Assembly: GCA_015680685.1 (NCBI GenBank)
Contig: MNCI01002984.1
Coordinates: 167,279-231,278, forward strand
Source: Gnetum montanum
Taxonomy: Eukaryota > Streptophyta > Gnetopsida > Gnetales > Gnetaceae
Length of the DNA: 64,000 nucleotides
Direction: 5' to 3'
The notes under the pieces are model-generated. The model made no database searches and was not told where the DNA came from. It saw only the letters and a list, made by a program, of their open reading frames with translations. The position numbers were made by a program, and so were the translations under genes. Shown piece by piece: positions 11,401 through 21,586 of this stretch; position 1 is the first letter of the stretch; the number at the start of each line of letters is the position of its first letter.

Positions 11401-11944
11401 GTGGGACGTAGGATGCCTGGGTTATTTGGAGTTGAGAGGTGGCTCCTACATGAGCATAGTGTTGGGAAAATGCATTAGTTGCTTGTGAGGAAGGCTAAAT
11501 TGGCATGGTCACCATCTCAAAGAACTAAACCGAGGAGGAGCTATACTAGGGAGTGGTTTTTGGAAAATAGTGTAGAGGGGGCTCTTGTGCTCAAAGAGGG
11601 CCTCAAACTCATCTTCTTCCTTCTATGAGGCTTCCTCGTAGGTTGTCCTTGCATCATGCTTGTTTGCACGGATGAATTGGGACAACAACTAGTGGTAGGA
11701 CTCCATGAGTGGGATTATGTCAAACAAGGAGGGGTTGTACTCCTGTCCATTCTAGTGGACTTTTTCGTAGTCCTATTTTGCCTCCAAATCAAGGTAATCC
11801 ACTGGTAGTCCTACTTGGATTTTGGCACAAACAAAATTGTATTCTTTGTGGCTTAGTGCGGCACGCTTTGGTTGGATTGTGGTATCAAACGTGTTAGACA
11901 TCGATGTGGAAGGTTGACTTGGATTCATATTCATAGATCGAGTT
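8440..11944 (-). pseudogene. gag: element A: Tat-like gag-protease, decayed
   Basis: Read on the minus strand, the start at 11944 gives MNMNPSQPSTSMSN. It aligns with the plus-strand copy that starts at 13528. Order: N-terminal region to about 11150; retrotransposon gag domain at about 11050-10550 (MPKFLQHCNAALSEMHE, HLLAIFKGAVNGFIKYKLY); a Cys/His motif CHYHKLSGHSTNNC at about 10125-10170, the form usual in Tat and related Ty3 gag proteins; a proline-rich linker; then an aspartic protease at about 9100-8750 (HADDGAAKNVV, then FNMILGRPWLAQL). The family usually has DTG or DSG where this reads DDG. RT, RNase H and integrase are not found downstream. Stops and frame breaks are frequent, so it is dead. 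Beyond about 8680 homology with the other copy ends. Confidence 0.85.
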
Positions 11945-12320
11945 GTGAGAGTTGCAATTTGTAGAAAATGGCTAACTCTGAAAAATGCAGAAAAATGACT
12001 AAGTCTGTCAATAGCAAAAAAATATATGAAAATGGTTAAGTGTAAAAATATAGAAAAATTGCTAGGTATGAAAATGCACAAAAAATGCTAAGTATGAAAA
12101 ATATGAAAAATGGCCAACTTTGGTGCTACACTCGCTATGCTAGAGCTTGGTATGCTTGCTACACTAGAGCTTGATACACTCGCTACGCTAGAGCTTGTCA
12201 AGCCTGCTACACTAAAGCTTGCTACGTTAGAGCTTGCTACACTATAGCTTGTCAAGCTTGCTACGCTAGAGCTTGTCACACTTTGAGAACTTGTTATGCT
12301 CTCTAGAACATCGAGAGTTT
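11945..12320 (-). repeat. leader of element A with two small tandem arrays
   Basis: Between gag and LTR, 11950-12118 holds about five units of roughly 30 bp (GAAAAATGNNNAGTATG type). 12120-12290 holds about seven 24-bp units (GCTACGCTAGAGCTTGTCAAG type, with AGAGCTTG words at 12142, 12166, 12190 and so on). The leader of element B (13156-13527) is the mirror image. Tandem arrays in untranslated regions are known in Tat/Ogre elements. Confidence 0.8.
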
Positions 12321-13091
12321 TGACACTATAGCCTAGTCCTATAAGTACTCCTGCAACCTAATGTTTCAGAGATGGGGGGAAAGAGGAAGAGAGGGAAGGA
12401 GGAGGCTTCCATTCTTGACTAGTAAGGTAGTTGGAACTACCATTTTGGCATTTGGCACTTTGGGATCTTGTTAATTAGCTCCATGGGCAAACAAGACCCA
12501 CAGCACACCACACCAGTAGAGAGGCACAGCTACACCACATGGTACACTGCAGCCCCATTACCGCCTCGTAGAACATCACATGGTATACCATGTCTACCAA
12601 CCCGGTAGGCATAGTCTAATACAGTGAGCACCAGATGTCACAGTCTAACACCACCAAGGCTATGACTACGCTCCCACTACACCTATTGTAAACTATGTAT
12701 ACCCTTGTGAATTAGCTACGCTCCCTCTTTTGGAGCAGTGCACTACTATTCTCAAATTCTGTTGCATTTCTCAAGCATTTCTCTTTGGTATTTAGTGTAA
12801 TGCTTGTATTTATTCACTTTTCATACATATTTGCACGTTCACGTCATAGTTCTTAGGCCAAGACATCCTACTACACTCTAGCTTTCCTGGACCCGATGCC
12901 TACGCATAACATAGTATAAACTCTTCTCACACATGGTAATTTTAACATCACATAAGTCCCTATTTGATTGACAAGACCATTTAGGGCATCCCATTTTCAT
13001 TTTCTTCAGCACTTCCCTTGCACGAATTCAAGGTTAGGCTATACACCCATGGACCTCTCGACGTTCCAGCCACTAACATTTTCAAATGTCA
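12321..13091 (-). repeat. putative 5' LTR of element A
   Basis: On the minus strand it begins TGACAT at 13091 and ends GTGTCA at 12321, about 771 bp. It then meets the leader AAACTCTCGATG. It matches 4817-5590 in the opposite orientation over nearly its whole length. Position directly before leader and gag supports the LTR call. I could not recognise a primer-binding site after it. It forms most of the spacer between the two inverted gag-protease copies. Confidence 0.65.
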
Positions 13092-13155
13092 TAGTTTTTG
13101 GCACTAGAACGAGGGCCTGAACCATTTATATTTGCATTTTTGATTAGCACTTAGT
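13092..13155 (+). other. possible LTR stub of element B
   Basis: These 64 bases separate the outer end of the LTR of A from the leader of B. They end GCACTTAGTCA, which resembles the LTR end CTATAGTGTCA of A, and are followed by the shared leader AAACTCTGG. B therefore seems to keep only the last few tens of bases of its own LTR. Confidence 0.35.
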
Positions 13156-13527
13156 CAAAACTCTGGATTTTCTAAAGAGTGTAACAAGTTCTCATAGTGT
13201 GACAAGCTCCAATGTAGCAAGCTTGAAAAGCTCTAGTGTAGCAAGCTTCAGCATAGCAGGCTTGCAAGCTCTAGCGTAGCAAGCTTGACAAGCTCTAGCA
13301 TAGCGAGCGTACCAAGCTCCAGTGTAGTGAGTGTAGCACCAAAGTTGAAAATTTTTCACAATTTTCATACTTAGCATTTTTTCTACATTTTCATACTTAG
13401 CATTTTTTCTATATTTTTAGACTTAACCATTTTCATACATTTTTCAGCTACTGACAGACTTAGTCATTTTTCTACAATTTTCACAGTTAGCGATTTTCTA
13501 CAAACTACAACTCTCACAACTTGATCT
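13156..13527 (+). repeat. leader of element B with tandem arrays
   Basis: 13195-13340 carries GCTCTAGTGTAGCAAGCTTG-type units of about 20-24 bp. 13345-13510 carries TTTTCATACTTAGCATTTTT-type units of about 30 bp. Both mirror the leader of element A, in reverse order and complement. The opening AAACTCTGGATTTTC matches the A leader. Confidence 0.8.
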
Positions 13528-16500
13528 ATGAATATGAATCTAGGTCAACCTTCCACATCGATGTCTAACATGTTTGATACCACAATCCAGCCAAAGTGTG
13601 TTGCACTAAGCCATGAATAATACAATTTTGTTTGTGCCAAAATCCAAGCAGGACTACTAATGGATTACCTTGATTTGGAGGTAAAACTGGACTATAAATA
13701 AGTCCACCAAAATGGATGGGAGTACAACCCCTCATTGTTTGACATAATTCCACTCATGGAATTCGACCAGCAGTTGTTTTCCTAACTCATCCATGCAAAC
13801 AAGCATGATGCAAGGACAACCTACAAGGAAGCCTCACAGAAGGACAAATATGAGTTTGAGGCCCACCCAAAGTGCAAGAGCCCCCTCTACACCATCTTCC
13901 AACGACCACTCCCTAGTACAGCCCCTCCTCAATTAAGTCCACCCATCCTCTCTAAGATGGTAACCATGCCAATTTAGCCTTCCTCACAAGTAATTAATGC
14001 ATTTTTCCAACACTATGCTCATGCAAGGGCCACCTCTCAGCTCCAAACAACTCAGGCATCCTACGTCCCACTTGTCTTGTTAGCATATGTGGTGTTCATC
14101 CAACCCACTCATGTGTGGCCTACTTTGATCACCACATCCATCACTCAGCCAACACATTAACTACACCCGTCTGCTACAAAAGTAAATTGGCAAACTCCAC
14201 AATCAACAATTCGACCCCATGCTATACAACCAACACAAGCCCAACCAATGCAACTAGCTAGCACATCCCCAAGCTTGGATCAGGCATTCTAGCTAATCCA
14301 AAGCTTGACAGAGGAGATAAAATGACTCAAGGATACCTCCTTTGACATCGTCAAGGTGGTGGACTTCTACTGAGATGACCCCATAAGTCCTACAGTACCA
14401 CCTCTAACTCTTCCAATTGGGGCCCAGCTGCTGCAATTCACCAAGTACAATGGTGAAGGGGATCCTAATGCACACTTGGTCACATTTTGATCTGAGTGCC
14501 TACTCTTTCAAGCCTTGCCACATGCCATCATGCACGTGTTCCCCATGTCACTCACAGACAAGGCCTTAGATTGGTATTGTGCGCTACCCAAGGCCTCAAT
14601 CTCCTCTTTGGAGGATCTCATAAGCAAGTTTGTGATGCACTTTAGGTACAACCTAAAGGCTGAAGTAACCCTTGGCCAGTTGATACAAGTTAAGCAGGGG
14701 CCTCTAGAGCCTGTGCCAAAATTCCTCCAATTTTGGAATGTTGCATTGAGTGAAATGCATGAACCCCTAGCAGAGACACATCTACTGGCAATCTTCAAAG
14801 GTGCAGTAAATGACTTCATTAAGTTCAAACTGTATTAACTAGCCCCGAAGTCTCTTAGCCAAGCCTTTGCCCAAACAAAAGGCATCGAGGAAGTAGCGCA
14901 AGCTAGCAATGACCCAGCCTACGTGGCCTATAAAAACCAACATGCTCGCAAGCAAAACACAATAGTGGCAACAATGGACAAAAGCATAAAAGTAACCAAC
15001 TAGGGCCCAGCAGCTAAGCAGCCTAAGACTCTAATTGACAAAACCACCAACTCTAGTGCTAACTTGCCTACATCAACAGGGGTCACCCCAAGGCCCAACT
15101 TTCAATGTAAGGACCACTCAAAGTATACACCACTACCAATGGAACCCTCTAAACTATTGGAGCAACTCCTAAAAGCTGGGCAAATCCAATATAAACATGT
15201 ATCAAAGATTGCTCACCAAAAACATAATAGGTACAATGAACTACTGAGGAACCCTACCTTAGTAGTACCAAATGAGCCCCTAGTCCCACAACACTTCAAG
15301 CTAGACCAATACTATCATACCACCAGTTGTCTGGTCATAGTACGAAAAATTGTCGTGCTTTGTAGGATGACCTACAAAGAATGATAGAACAAGGCCAACT
15401 AGTACTCGACATGCTGAATCAATCCAGCACAGACGATGCCTCCTATGTCATAAATTCCATTAGCATACATGGCAAGTCTAAACCTGTGCAACAGCCTTTT
15501 TTGATCCATGTGTCTCCCAGCAAGGCAAGGATCCCCTTGACCTCCACAAATAAGAGGCCTCCCTTTGTTATCAAAGTGCCACCTCCGGCACTCGTAACAT
15601 CCTTTGTGGTCAAGGTCCCAAACCAATCATCTGCTAAGACATTAAAATGGCATGACGTAGCAACAAAAACCACTAAGCAACTTTTCATTATCAAGGTGCC
15701 ACAACAAGTTGGTCATACAACAACTCCTAAGCCACCCTTTATCATAAGGGTGCCACAACATGATGGCCCCTCACCTACCCGAAGCCCAACAGTGGGTAAC
15801 ATCTTGATCCCTCCTCCTTCAAGGGTTGACCCCACTAGTAACCCAGGTAGGCCTACCAAATGGCAACACAAGAGGATGAGTGAGTGCCTCACAACCCCCA
15901 TGGCTGAAGTAAATGCTATAATCAACAAGAAATAGCCAAACACTAGGGGCCCTACCCCTAAGCAGGCCAAGCAAACCAAGCCCATGTCCCCTCCTCAAGA
16001 GATCTGTATCTCAAGCCACAAGGAGGAAATCAAGGCCAACACAACAGCCAATGACAGGGACTTCGTAGTTGCACTAACCCAGGTGAAACAAACACTCAAG
16101 TAAAACAACACAATGTTGAGCTTGTACGGCCTAGTCATGACCTCATCTGCTCACTTCCAAGCATTGGCCCAAATCTTGGCCTCCATTCCTATTACGGAGG
16201 ACATCCCTACAAATGAGGCATCCATCCGTGCAACAATGTTGTCCCCTACATTAGAAGAATCGAGTTTAACATCCCTACTGTTCTGCAAAAATGTAGTCAA
16301 AGTCAACCCCGAATGAGGGGAGGTCACTATAGCTCCACTATCCATTAGCATACATGTTGGGAAATGCACCATCTGCAGAGTGCATGTTGATGATGGTGCA
16401 GCAACAAACATAGTCTTGTACTTCGTCATCGACAAGCTAGGCATGGCAAATGAAATTAAGCCAACCAAAACCATGTGTCTAAAATTCTTCAACAAATCAT

Positions 16501-16787
16501 GTGTCATAATCAGGGGTACAATCAACTTAGCCTTTGTGGCAGGAGAGCAATTCCCCACTAGTGCAGATTTCACTATCATAGAGGGGATGCTAGGTTTTAA
16601 CATGATTCTAGCCAAGCCTTGGCTAGCCCAACTAAGGGTAATTTCATCTCCCATCCACCAAGAAATCCACCTTCCATATGAAGGTGACCAAGTTATCATC
16701 CATGGTGATAATGCTTTCTCTTCAACTATCCATGACATAGACATGGTGCAAGTTTCTAAAGAAGAGTTTCTTGGTGGTACACCTATG
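13528..16787 (+). pseudogene. gag: element B: Tat-like gag-protease, truncated
   Basis: The frame starts MNMNLGQPSTSMSN at 13528. The gag domain lies at about 14430-14840 (FTKYNGEGDPNAHL, then KALDWYCALPKASISSLEDL), typical of the plant retrotransposon gag family. The Cys/His motif region near 15305-15370 is damaged (YYHTTSCLV against CHYHKLSGHSTNNC in copy A). The protease lies at about 16380-16720, with HVDDGAATNIV in the active-site position and GFNMILAKPWLAQL further on. Stops such as HE-stop near 13618 and small shifts break it into pieces. At about 16787 the homology to A stops and Ty1/copia sequence begins, so pol and the 3' LTR are missing. Confidence 0.85.
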
Positions 16788-16799
16788 ATGATTTATGCA

Positions 16800-17690
16800 A
16801 AGTTATAGGTTATGGAAAGGTAAAGATTTAGTTTAAGAATGGAGTGGTTAAATTGATTACCAATGTACATCATGTTCCAACACTTACTAAATATCTTTTT
16901 TTTTATAAGTGAATTGGATGATGCATGACTAACTATTATCTTTAAAGGTAGACAATGTTCAATACTACAGGGTTCATCTCTTTTGGCTTCTAGAATTAAA
17001 ACATGCAAGTTGTATAAATTAGAAGCTAATACATTAAAGTAGAAATTAAGTGCATTTTTAGTTACTGATTTAAATTCAAGTATTGATTTGTGGCATAAAA
17101 GAATGGGACATCCTGGTGAAAAAGAACTTAAGGAACTTTACAAGCAAGGTAAATTTGAGCTTTTAAAAGATTCCTTGAATTTCTATCATCATTGTCTACA
17201 TGGTAAACAGAGGTGTCACCATTTTCAAAGTAATGCTAAATCTCTTTAGATATTAGAACTAATACATAGTGATGTATGTGAACTAGTTAAAGATATTTAA
17301 ACAAGTTCTCTTGGAGGTGCTATGTATTATGTTTCTTTTACTAATGATTATTCTGGAAAGAGATGAATCTATTTATTAAAATATAAGTTTCAAGTGTTTA
17401 GAAAATTTATAGAATTCAAAGCTCTTGTTGAGAATTATTCAGAAAATAAAATCAAAATTCTAAGAACTAACAATGGTGATGAGTTTTGCTCAAATGAATT
17501 TAATGTTTTTCGATAAAGAACAAGGCATTCAAAGGAAAAAGACTATTCTAGAGACTCCTAAACAAAATGGAGTAGTAGAGTGCTTGAATTGAACATTGAT
17601 GAAATGTGCTAAATATATGCTTAGTGAATCTAATCTTGACAAGCTTTTCTAGGTGAATAAGTAATGATTGCATGTTATCTTATCAATAGA
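16800..17690 (+). pseudogene. pol: copia pre-integrase and integrase core
   Basis: KNGVVKLITNVHHVP near 16840-16885 is the end of the copia protease/pre-integrase region. LWHKRMGHPGEKELKEL at about 17090-17140 is the pre-integrase HxxxGHP-type motif. The core follows: LIHSDVCELV near 17255 (first catalytic Asp in HSD), ILRTNNGDEFCSNEF near 17458-17500 (the second catalytic Asp expected in RTDNG is Asn here) and an altered LNKME--stop-- region near 17560 where PQQNGV is normal. Frame changes occur near 17510. The loss of the second Asp plus stops makes it non-functional. Confidence 0.85.
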
Positions 17691-18300
17691 TCTCCTTCAT
17701 TGGCTCTTAATGGAAAAATTCCAGAGGAAGTTTGGAGTGGTAGGTTCATTAATTTAAACTATTTGAAGATTTTTGGTTGTGAAGCCTATGTACATGTTCT
17801 GAAATTTGATAGATCCAAATAAGACTCTAAGTTTCTCAAATGTATTTTTCTTGGGTATGGACATGGTGTCAAAGCTTATATGTTGTATAACCTGAAAACT
17901 AAAAGGGCTACTTATAGTCAAGATGTTATCTTTAGAGACAAATGTGGATCTATGAAGGAGGAATCTTCTAATAATGAAACTTCTTCAAATGATGTAACTC
18001 CTATGTATGTGCTTGTTGAAATTAATAATGAAATTTTTGAGGATAATCCTTCCTCAGCTAGTGATATTGCCCCTAGTGAACAAGATGGTGATAGCATGGT
18101 AAATGAGGAGGAACAACATGAAGAGGGAGAAACTACTTTTAGTGAAGTTGAGTTATTAAGACATTTAACACATATAAGAAAATTACCCTCACATCTAGAA
18201 GAATATGCCCTATTTACTGAAAATAATGAGCAATCAAAATATGAAGAGGCATGTTCATCTATGAAAAATGCAAAGTGGAAATAGGTAATGGATGATGAAA
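17690..18300 (+). pseudogene. pol: copia integrase C-terminal and acidic linker
   Basis: SPSLALNGKIPEEVWSG and FGCEAYVHV near 17690-17800 match the conserved copia segment after the integrase core. FLGYGHGVKAYMLYN near 17845 matches the usual FxGYxxxxKGYRL motif. From about 17940 to 18280 the frame is open and acidic, with EEQHEEGETTFSEVELLRH. This is the variable linker between integrase and RT. One stop after RSK near 17822 breaks the frame. Confidence 0.75.
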
Positions 18301-19560
18301 TGTTATTAATTCACAAAAAATAAAACTTGCGAATTAACTAAGCTTCCATCATAGAGAAAACCCATTGGAAATAAATGGGTGTATAGAATAAAATCTAGGA
18401 ATCAATACAAAGCATGACTTATAGCTAAAGGATTTTCTCAGAGAAAGGGGATTATTTATGATGAAATCTTCTCTCCAATAGTAAAATTAACATCCATAAG
18501 ATCATTGTTGGCTATCATAGTTGTTTATGATGTTGATTGTGAACAAATGGATGTGAAAATAGCATTCATCAATGGTGATCTTGAGGAATAAATATATATG
18601 CTTCAATCTAAAGGATATGAAGTTAAAGGAAAAGAGCATATGGTGTGTCAATTATTAAAATCACTATATGGGCTCAAACAAAAATCAAGGATGTGGAATA
18701 AAAAATGTAATGACCACATGATAAATCTTGGCTTCATTAGGAGTCTCGAATACTCTTGTATGTATGTTAAAAATACAAGTGAAAAATATGTTATCTTGCT
18801 ACTATATGTTGATGACATGTTAATAGCAAGTAATAACATACATGATATTTAAGAGTTAAAACTTCATCTATCTTCTCAATTTAAGATGAAGGATCTTGGT
18901 ACTACACAAAACATTTTGGGCATGGAAATTAAAAGGGGTAGGATAATAAAAAGCTTTGTCTTGGGTAGTCTGCATATGTTAAAAATATTTTAAAAAGATT
19001 TAATATGCATGATTTCAAGCTTGTGGCTACACCCTGTGAAACTAGTATTAAGCTTTCAGTTGAACAATGCCCAAAGAAAAGTGAAGAAAAAAAGCTCATG
19101 GTTAAAATTCCATTTGCTAGTGTTATTATTAGTTTAATGTATACAATGGTCTCTACTAGACCTAATATTACTTACATTGTTGAAAAACTTAGCAAGTATA
19201 TGTCTAATTTGGGAAAATAGTATTGGATTGTGATGAAGCAAGTTGTCTAATATCTTTGTGGTACTTCAAATTATGGGATCTATTATAAAAATGATTCCAA
19301 TGAACTTCAAGGCTTCGTTGATGCATATTGGGGTGGTGATATTGATGGTAAAAAATCTACAAGTGGATATGTATTTAATCTTTTTGGTTGTGCAATTTCT
19401 TGGAAAATTATAAAACAATCTTATGTTGCTCAATCTACCACTAAAGCTAAATATGTTGCTACTAACTTGGTGTGTAGAGAGGCAATATGGCTCCAAAGGC
19501 TAATAACTAAACTTGGCATCACTCAGACTCAGGTTAATATTGGCTATGATAGTTAAAGTT
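18300..19560 (+). pseudogene. pol: copia reverse transcriptase and RNase H
   Basis: RT motifs include QMDVKIAFINGDLEE at about 18546-18590, LLKSLYGLKQKSRMW at about 18652-18696 and the active site LLLYVDDMLIAS at about 18796-18830. RNase H follows, with DAYWGGDIDGKKSTSGYVF at about 19321-19377, QSTTKAKYVAT near 19432 (the glutamate expected in STTEAEY is Lys here) and ASKNPTFHAR-like ISKNPTFHAR near 19567. The order and motifs are diagnostic of Ty1/copia. Stops are scattered, for example after LEE near 18588 and HDI near 18850. Confidence 0.9.
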
Positions 19561-19838
19561 CCATAAGCATATCCAAGAATCCAACCTTTCATGCCCGATG
19601 AAACCCATTGAAATACAATATCACTATATACAAAAAGAAATTAAAAACCAAAGGATTTTTTTGAATAAAATTTCAACTAAAGAAAATCCTACAAATGTAC
19701 TCACTAAGTCAACTCCTACTGAAAAGTTTCTCTGGTGTCAATCAGCATTTGGTCTTCTTTTGAATTGATTTTCTAAAAATGATTTGGACTATTCTTTAAA
19801 GCAACTTTACCTTCAAGAAGGAAAATTATAAGGGTGGA

Positions 19839-20200
19839 TGAAGGCAAATTTGACTTGATTTTCTTAAGATATTTTTGCCCTGCCTTATTATATTTTTATT
19901 CATGTGTATGTTATAATTGGTCCCATACCTATCCCTACCAAAATAAACTACCTTATCCATTTTTAAATTTTGGGTTCCATGACAATATATAAGGAGCTCA
20001 AAGGAAGCATCCAAAGCACCACAGTTTTTTCAAAGCATAAGCTTGAGAATCATCTCCCTTCCTTTGTAAATTCTCCTTAAGCTTCAATCTTCTGAAGTTT
20101 TGCTGCTAATGGTCCAAGATCTGATTTTTTTACTAAGGTTTCTCACCTTGAAGGTTTTCCCTAGGGTAACTCTTTGTCTTTTTTATTTTCTACAATTTCT
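19839..20200 (+). repeat. putative copia 3' LTR
   Basis: A purine-rich run (GAAGGAAAATTATAAGGGTGGA, 19817-19838 with few interruptions) precedes TGAAGGCAAATTTGAC at 19839. Inside is a TATATAAGG box at 19986. The end is uncertain and probably falls near TTTTCTACA at about 20194. No second copy is in the window because the 5' half of the element is missing. Confidence 0.5.
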
Positions 20201-20234
20201 TTAAATTTAATATAATATTGGTGCAAGCGATTAG

Positions 20235-20530
20235 GAATAACACTTGGTTACTAACAGTGATCATTGGCACTATTGGTGTCTACCTCCTCAGTGTGCATTT
20301 GCACTACATTCCCTTCCCTAGCTCCCTAGTTACCAACAATGGTTATTAGTGCCATTGGTACCTACCTCCTCAATGTTTGCCTCCTTGGTATCTATTAGCA
20401 TTCATATTCCTTGCCTCCTTAATTGTCTACAATGATCATTAGTGCTATTATTGATGCCTACCATCTTTATGTTTACTAATGCTATCATTCCTTGCCTACC
20501 TTATTGTTGATAATGACCACTAGCGTTATT
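20235..20530. repeat. tandem repeat, about 3.5 units of roughly 90 bp
   Basis: Each unit contains a CAATGATCATTAGTGCTATTGGTG-like run (split by substitutions), then CTACCTCCTCA, then a CATTCCTTGCCT-like word. Unit starts are near 20250, 20335, 20425 and 20510. It lies between the copia LTR and the chromovirus gag. Confidence 0.7.
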
Positions 20531-21125
20531 GTTCTTGCCTCTTGGGGATAGGAAAATTTTTTGTCAACTAACAAAAAATTTCAAAATTTTACAACAAAAG
20601 AATACACGTCAAATTAGGAGGAATATAAGTATAAGAACACTAAAAATGTTTGCAAATAAAAAAATCGATGGGTTAGTAAGAACCAAAATAAAAATTTCAT
20701 AATTAAGCATATTGTCCTAAAGTAGTACTGGGATGGGTGATCTCTTAGAAAGTCTCAAAAAATGTAAAAATTTTTGCAACTTGAAACAACTATAATTTTA
20801 GATTTGGGTGTCTCATTTTAACGAAACAAGAGTCATTTCCAATAGATATGAATCTTTGAGATGTAATAGAATAGTTAGATTTAGTCTATGGAATCCCAAA
20901 AATTAGTTTTTGAACTTGCTATGAAACCATTTTCAAAAAATGAAAAATTTTGATTTAAATCCTGAATATTAAATATTTTAAAGTGAAAAGAGTCTTTTAT
21001 GATCAATGGAGTCTTCATGGAAGGACCTAGGAAGAGAGGATTCATTCACGGTAGTTCAAACCTCCCCTAGAACTAATTAACTTCCCTGGAACCCATAAAA
21101 AGAGTCATAGAGCAACAAATTCAAT
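20530..21125. other. AT-rich stretch upstream of chromovirus F gag
   Basis: This is where the leader and 5' LTR of F should be. I could not match it to the F 3' LTR that starts TGTAACATCCC at 61731. No tRNA-Met-type primer-binding site is visible. The F 5' LTR is therefore missing, replaced or too diverged to see. Confidence 0.4.
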
Positions 21126-21129
21126 TAGA

Positions 21130-21586
21130 TTATTAATGTCCAAAAACCAAAGAGTGAATAGGAGAATAATTGAGTTGTAAATCAATGATTGAATGGATGT
21201 CCTTGAGCAACAAATTAATCAGATTAGAGATGTCCAATAGGAACTCTATTAATCAAAGCAAGGATTTAGGAAAAATATGTAAGATATATTTTAAGAAATT
21301 AGGAAATTTTTACATAATTATGAAGGAAAATGATCAGAGATTCAAGGAACAATGGATTCCTTTGCATATTTTAACAAATAATTAACTGATCATTTGACCT
21401 AACCTCCTAGCCAAAACCAAAATCCATCTAGGGAGCATAAGAAAAATTAATTCTCACCTAGGAATTATCACTAAGATCAATTTCAACATCACTAAGACTA
21501 GTACTAAGATATATTTTCCCCTAGGGAATAGTATCAAGATCACTTCCCAGCTATTGGAAGCCAAGATGCTGACATTCCATTATAAG
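21130..21586 (+). pseudogene. gag: chromovirus F gag, N-terminal part
   Basis: One frame reads, with stops, as a helical, glutamine-rich segment (MDVLEQQINQIRDVQ, then KNM-stop-DIF-stop-EIRKF) followed by a QNQNPSREHKK region and stop-interrupted repeats of the form NYH-stop-DQFQHH. Almost every stop sits where the pattern calls for glutamine (TAA or TAG for CAA or CAG). The N-terminal coiled coil and Q/P-rich tail before the main gag domain are usual for gypsy gag. It is cut at 21586 by element E and continues at 39523. Confidence 0.6.

Larger units (their letters stand above)
8680..16787. repeat. large inverted repeat, arms about 3.6 kb
   Basis: The left arm (8680-12321) and right arm (13156-16787) are reverse complements through gag, protease and leader arrays. 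The spacer of about 834 bp is the LTR of element A plus 64 bp. A by-eye comparison of 60 bases in the protease region (9001-9060 against 16391-16450) shows about 9 differences, mostly transitions, so arm identity is roughly 85%. The arms end where B is truncated at 16787 and where the leaders meet their LTRs. Confidence 0.85.
16790..20215 (+). mobile_element. Ty1/copia element, 5'-truncated and decayed
   Basis: Domain order is protease end, pre-integrase, integrase, RT, RNase H, then a purine-rich stretch and a putative 3' LTR. This is the copia order (integrase before RT). Gag and the 5' LTR are absent because the left end is fused to element B within the sequence CTATGATGATTTATGC. Many in-frame stops show it is inactive. 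Confidence 0.85.

Noticed and set aside
20210-20240. ATATTGGTGCAAGC as a primer site after the copia LTR
   Set aside because: It loosely recalls the tRNA-Met site, but a primer site should follow a 5' LTR, and this LTR lies downstream of RNase H. Too few matching bases.
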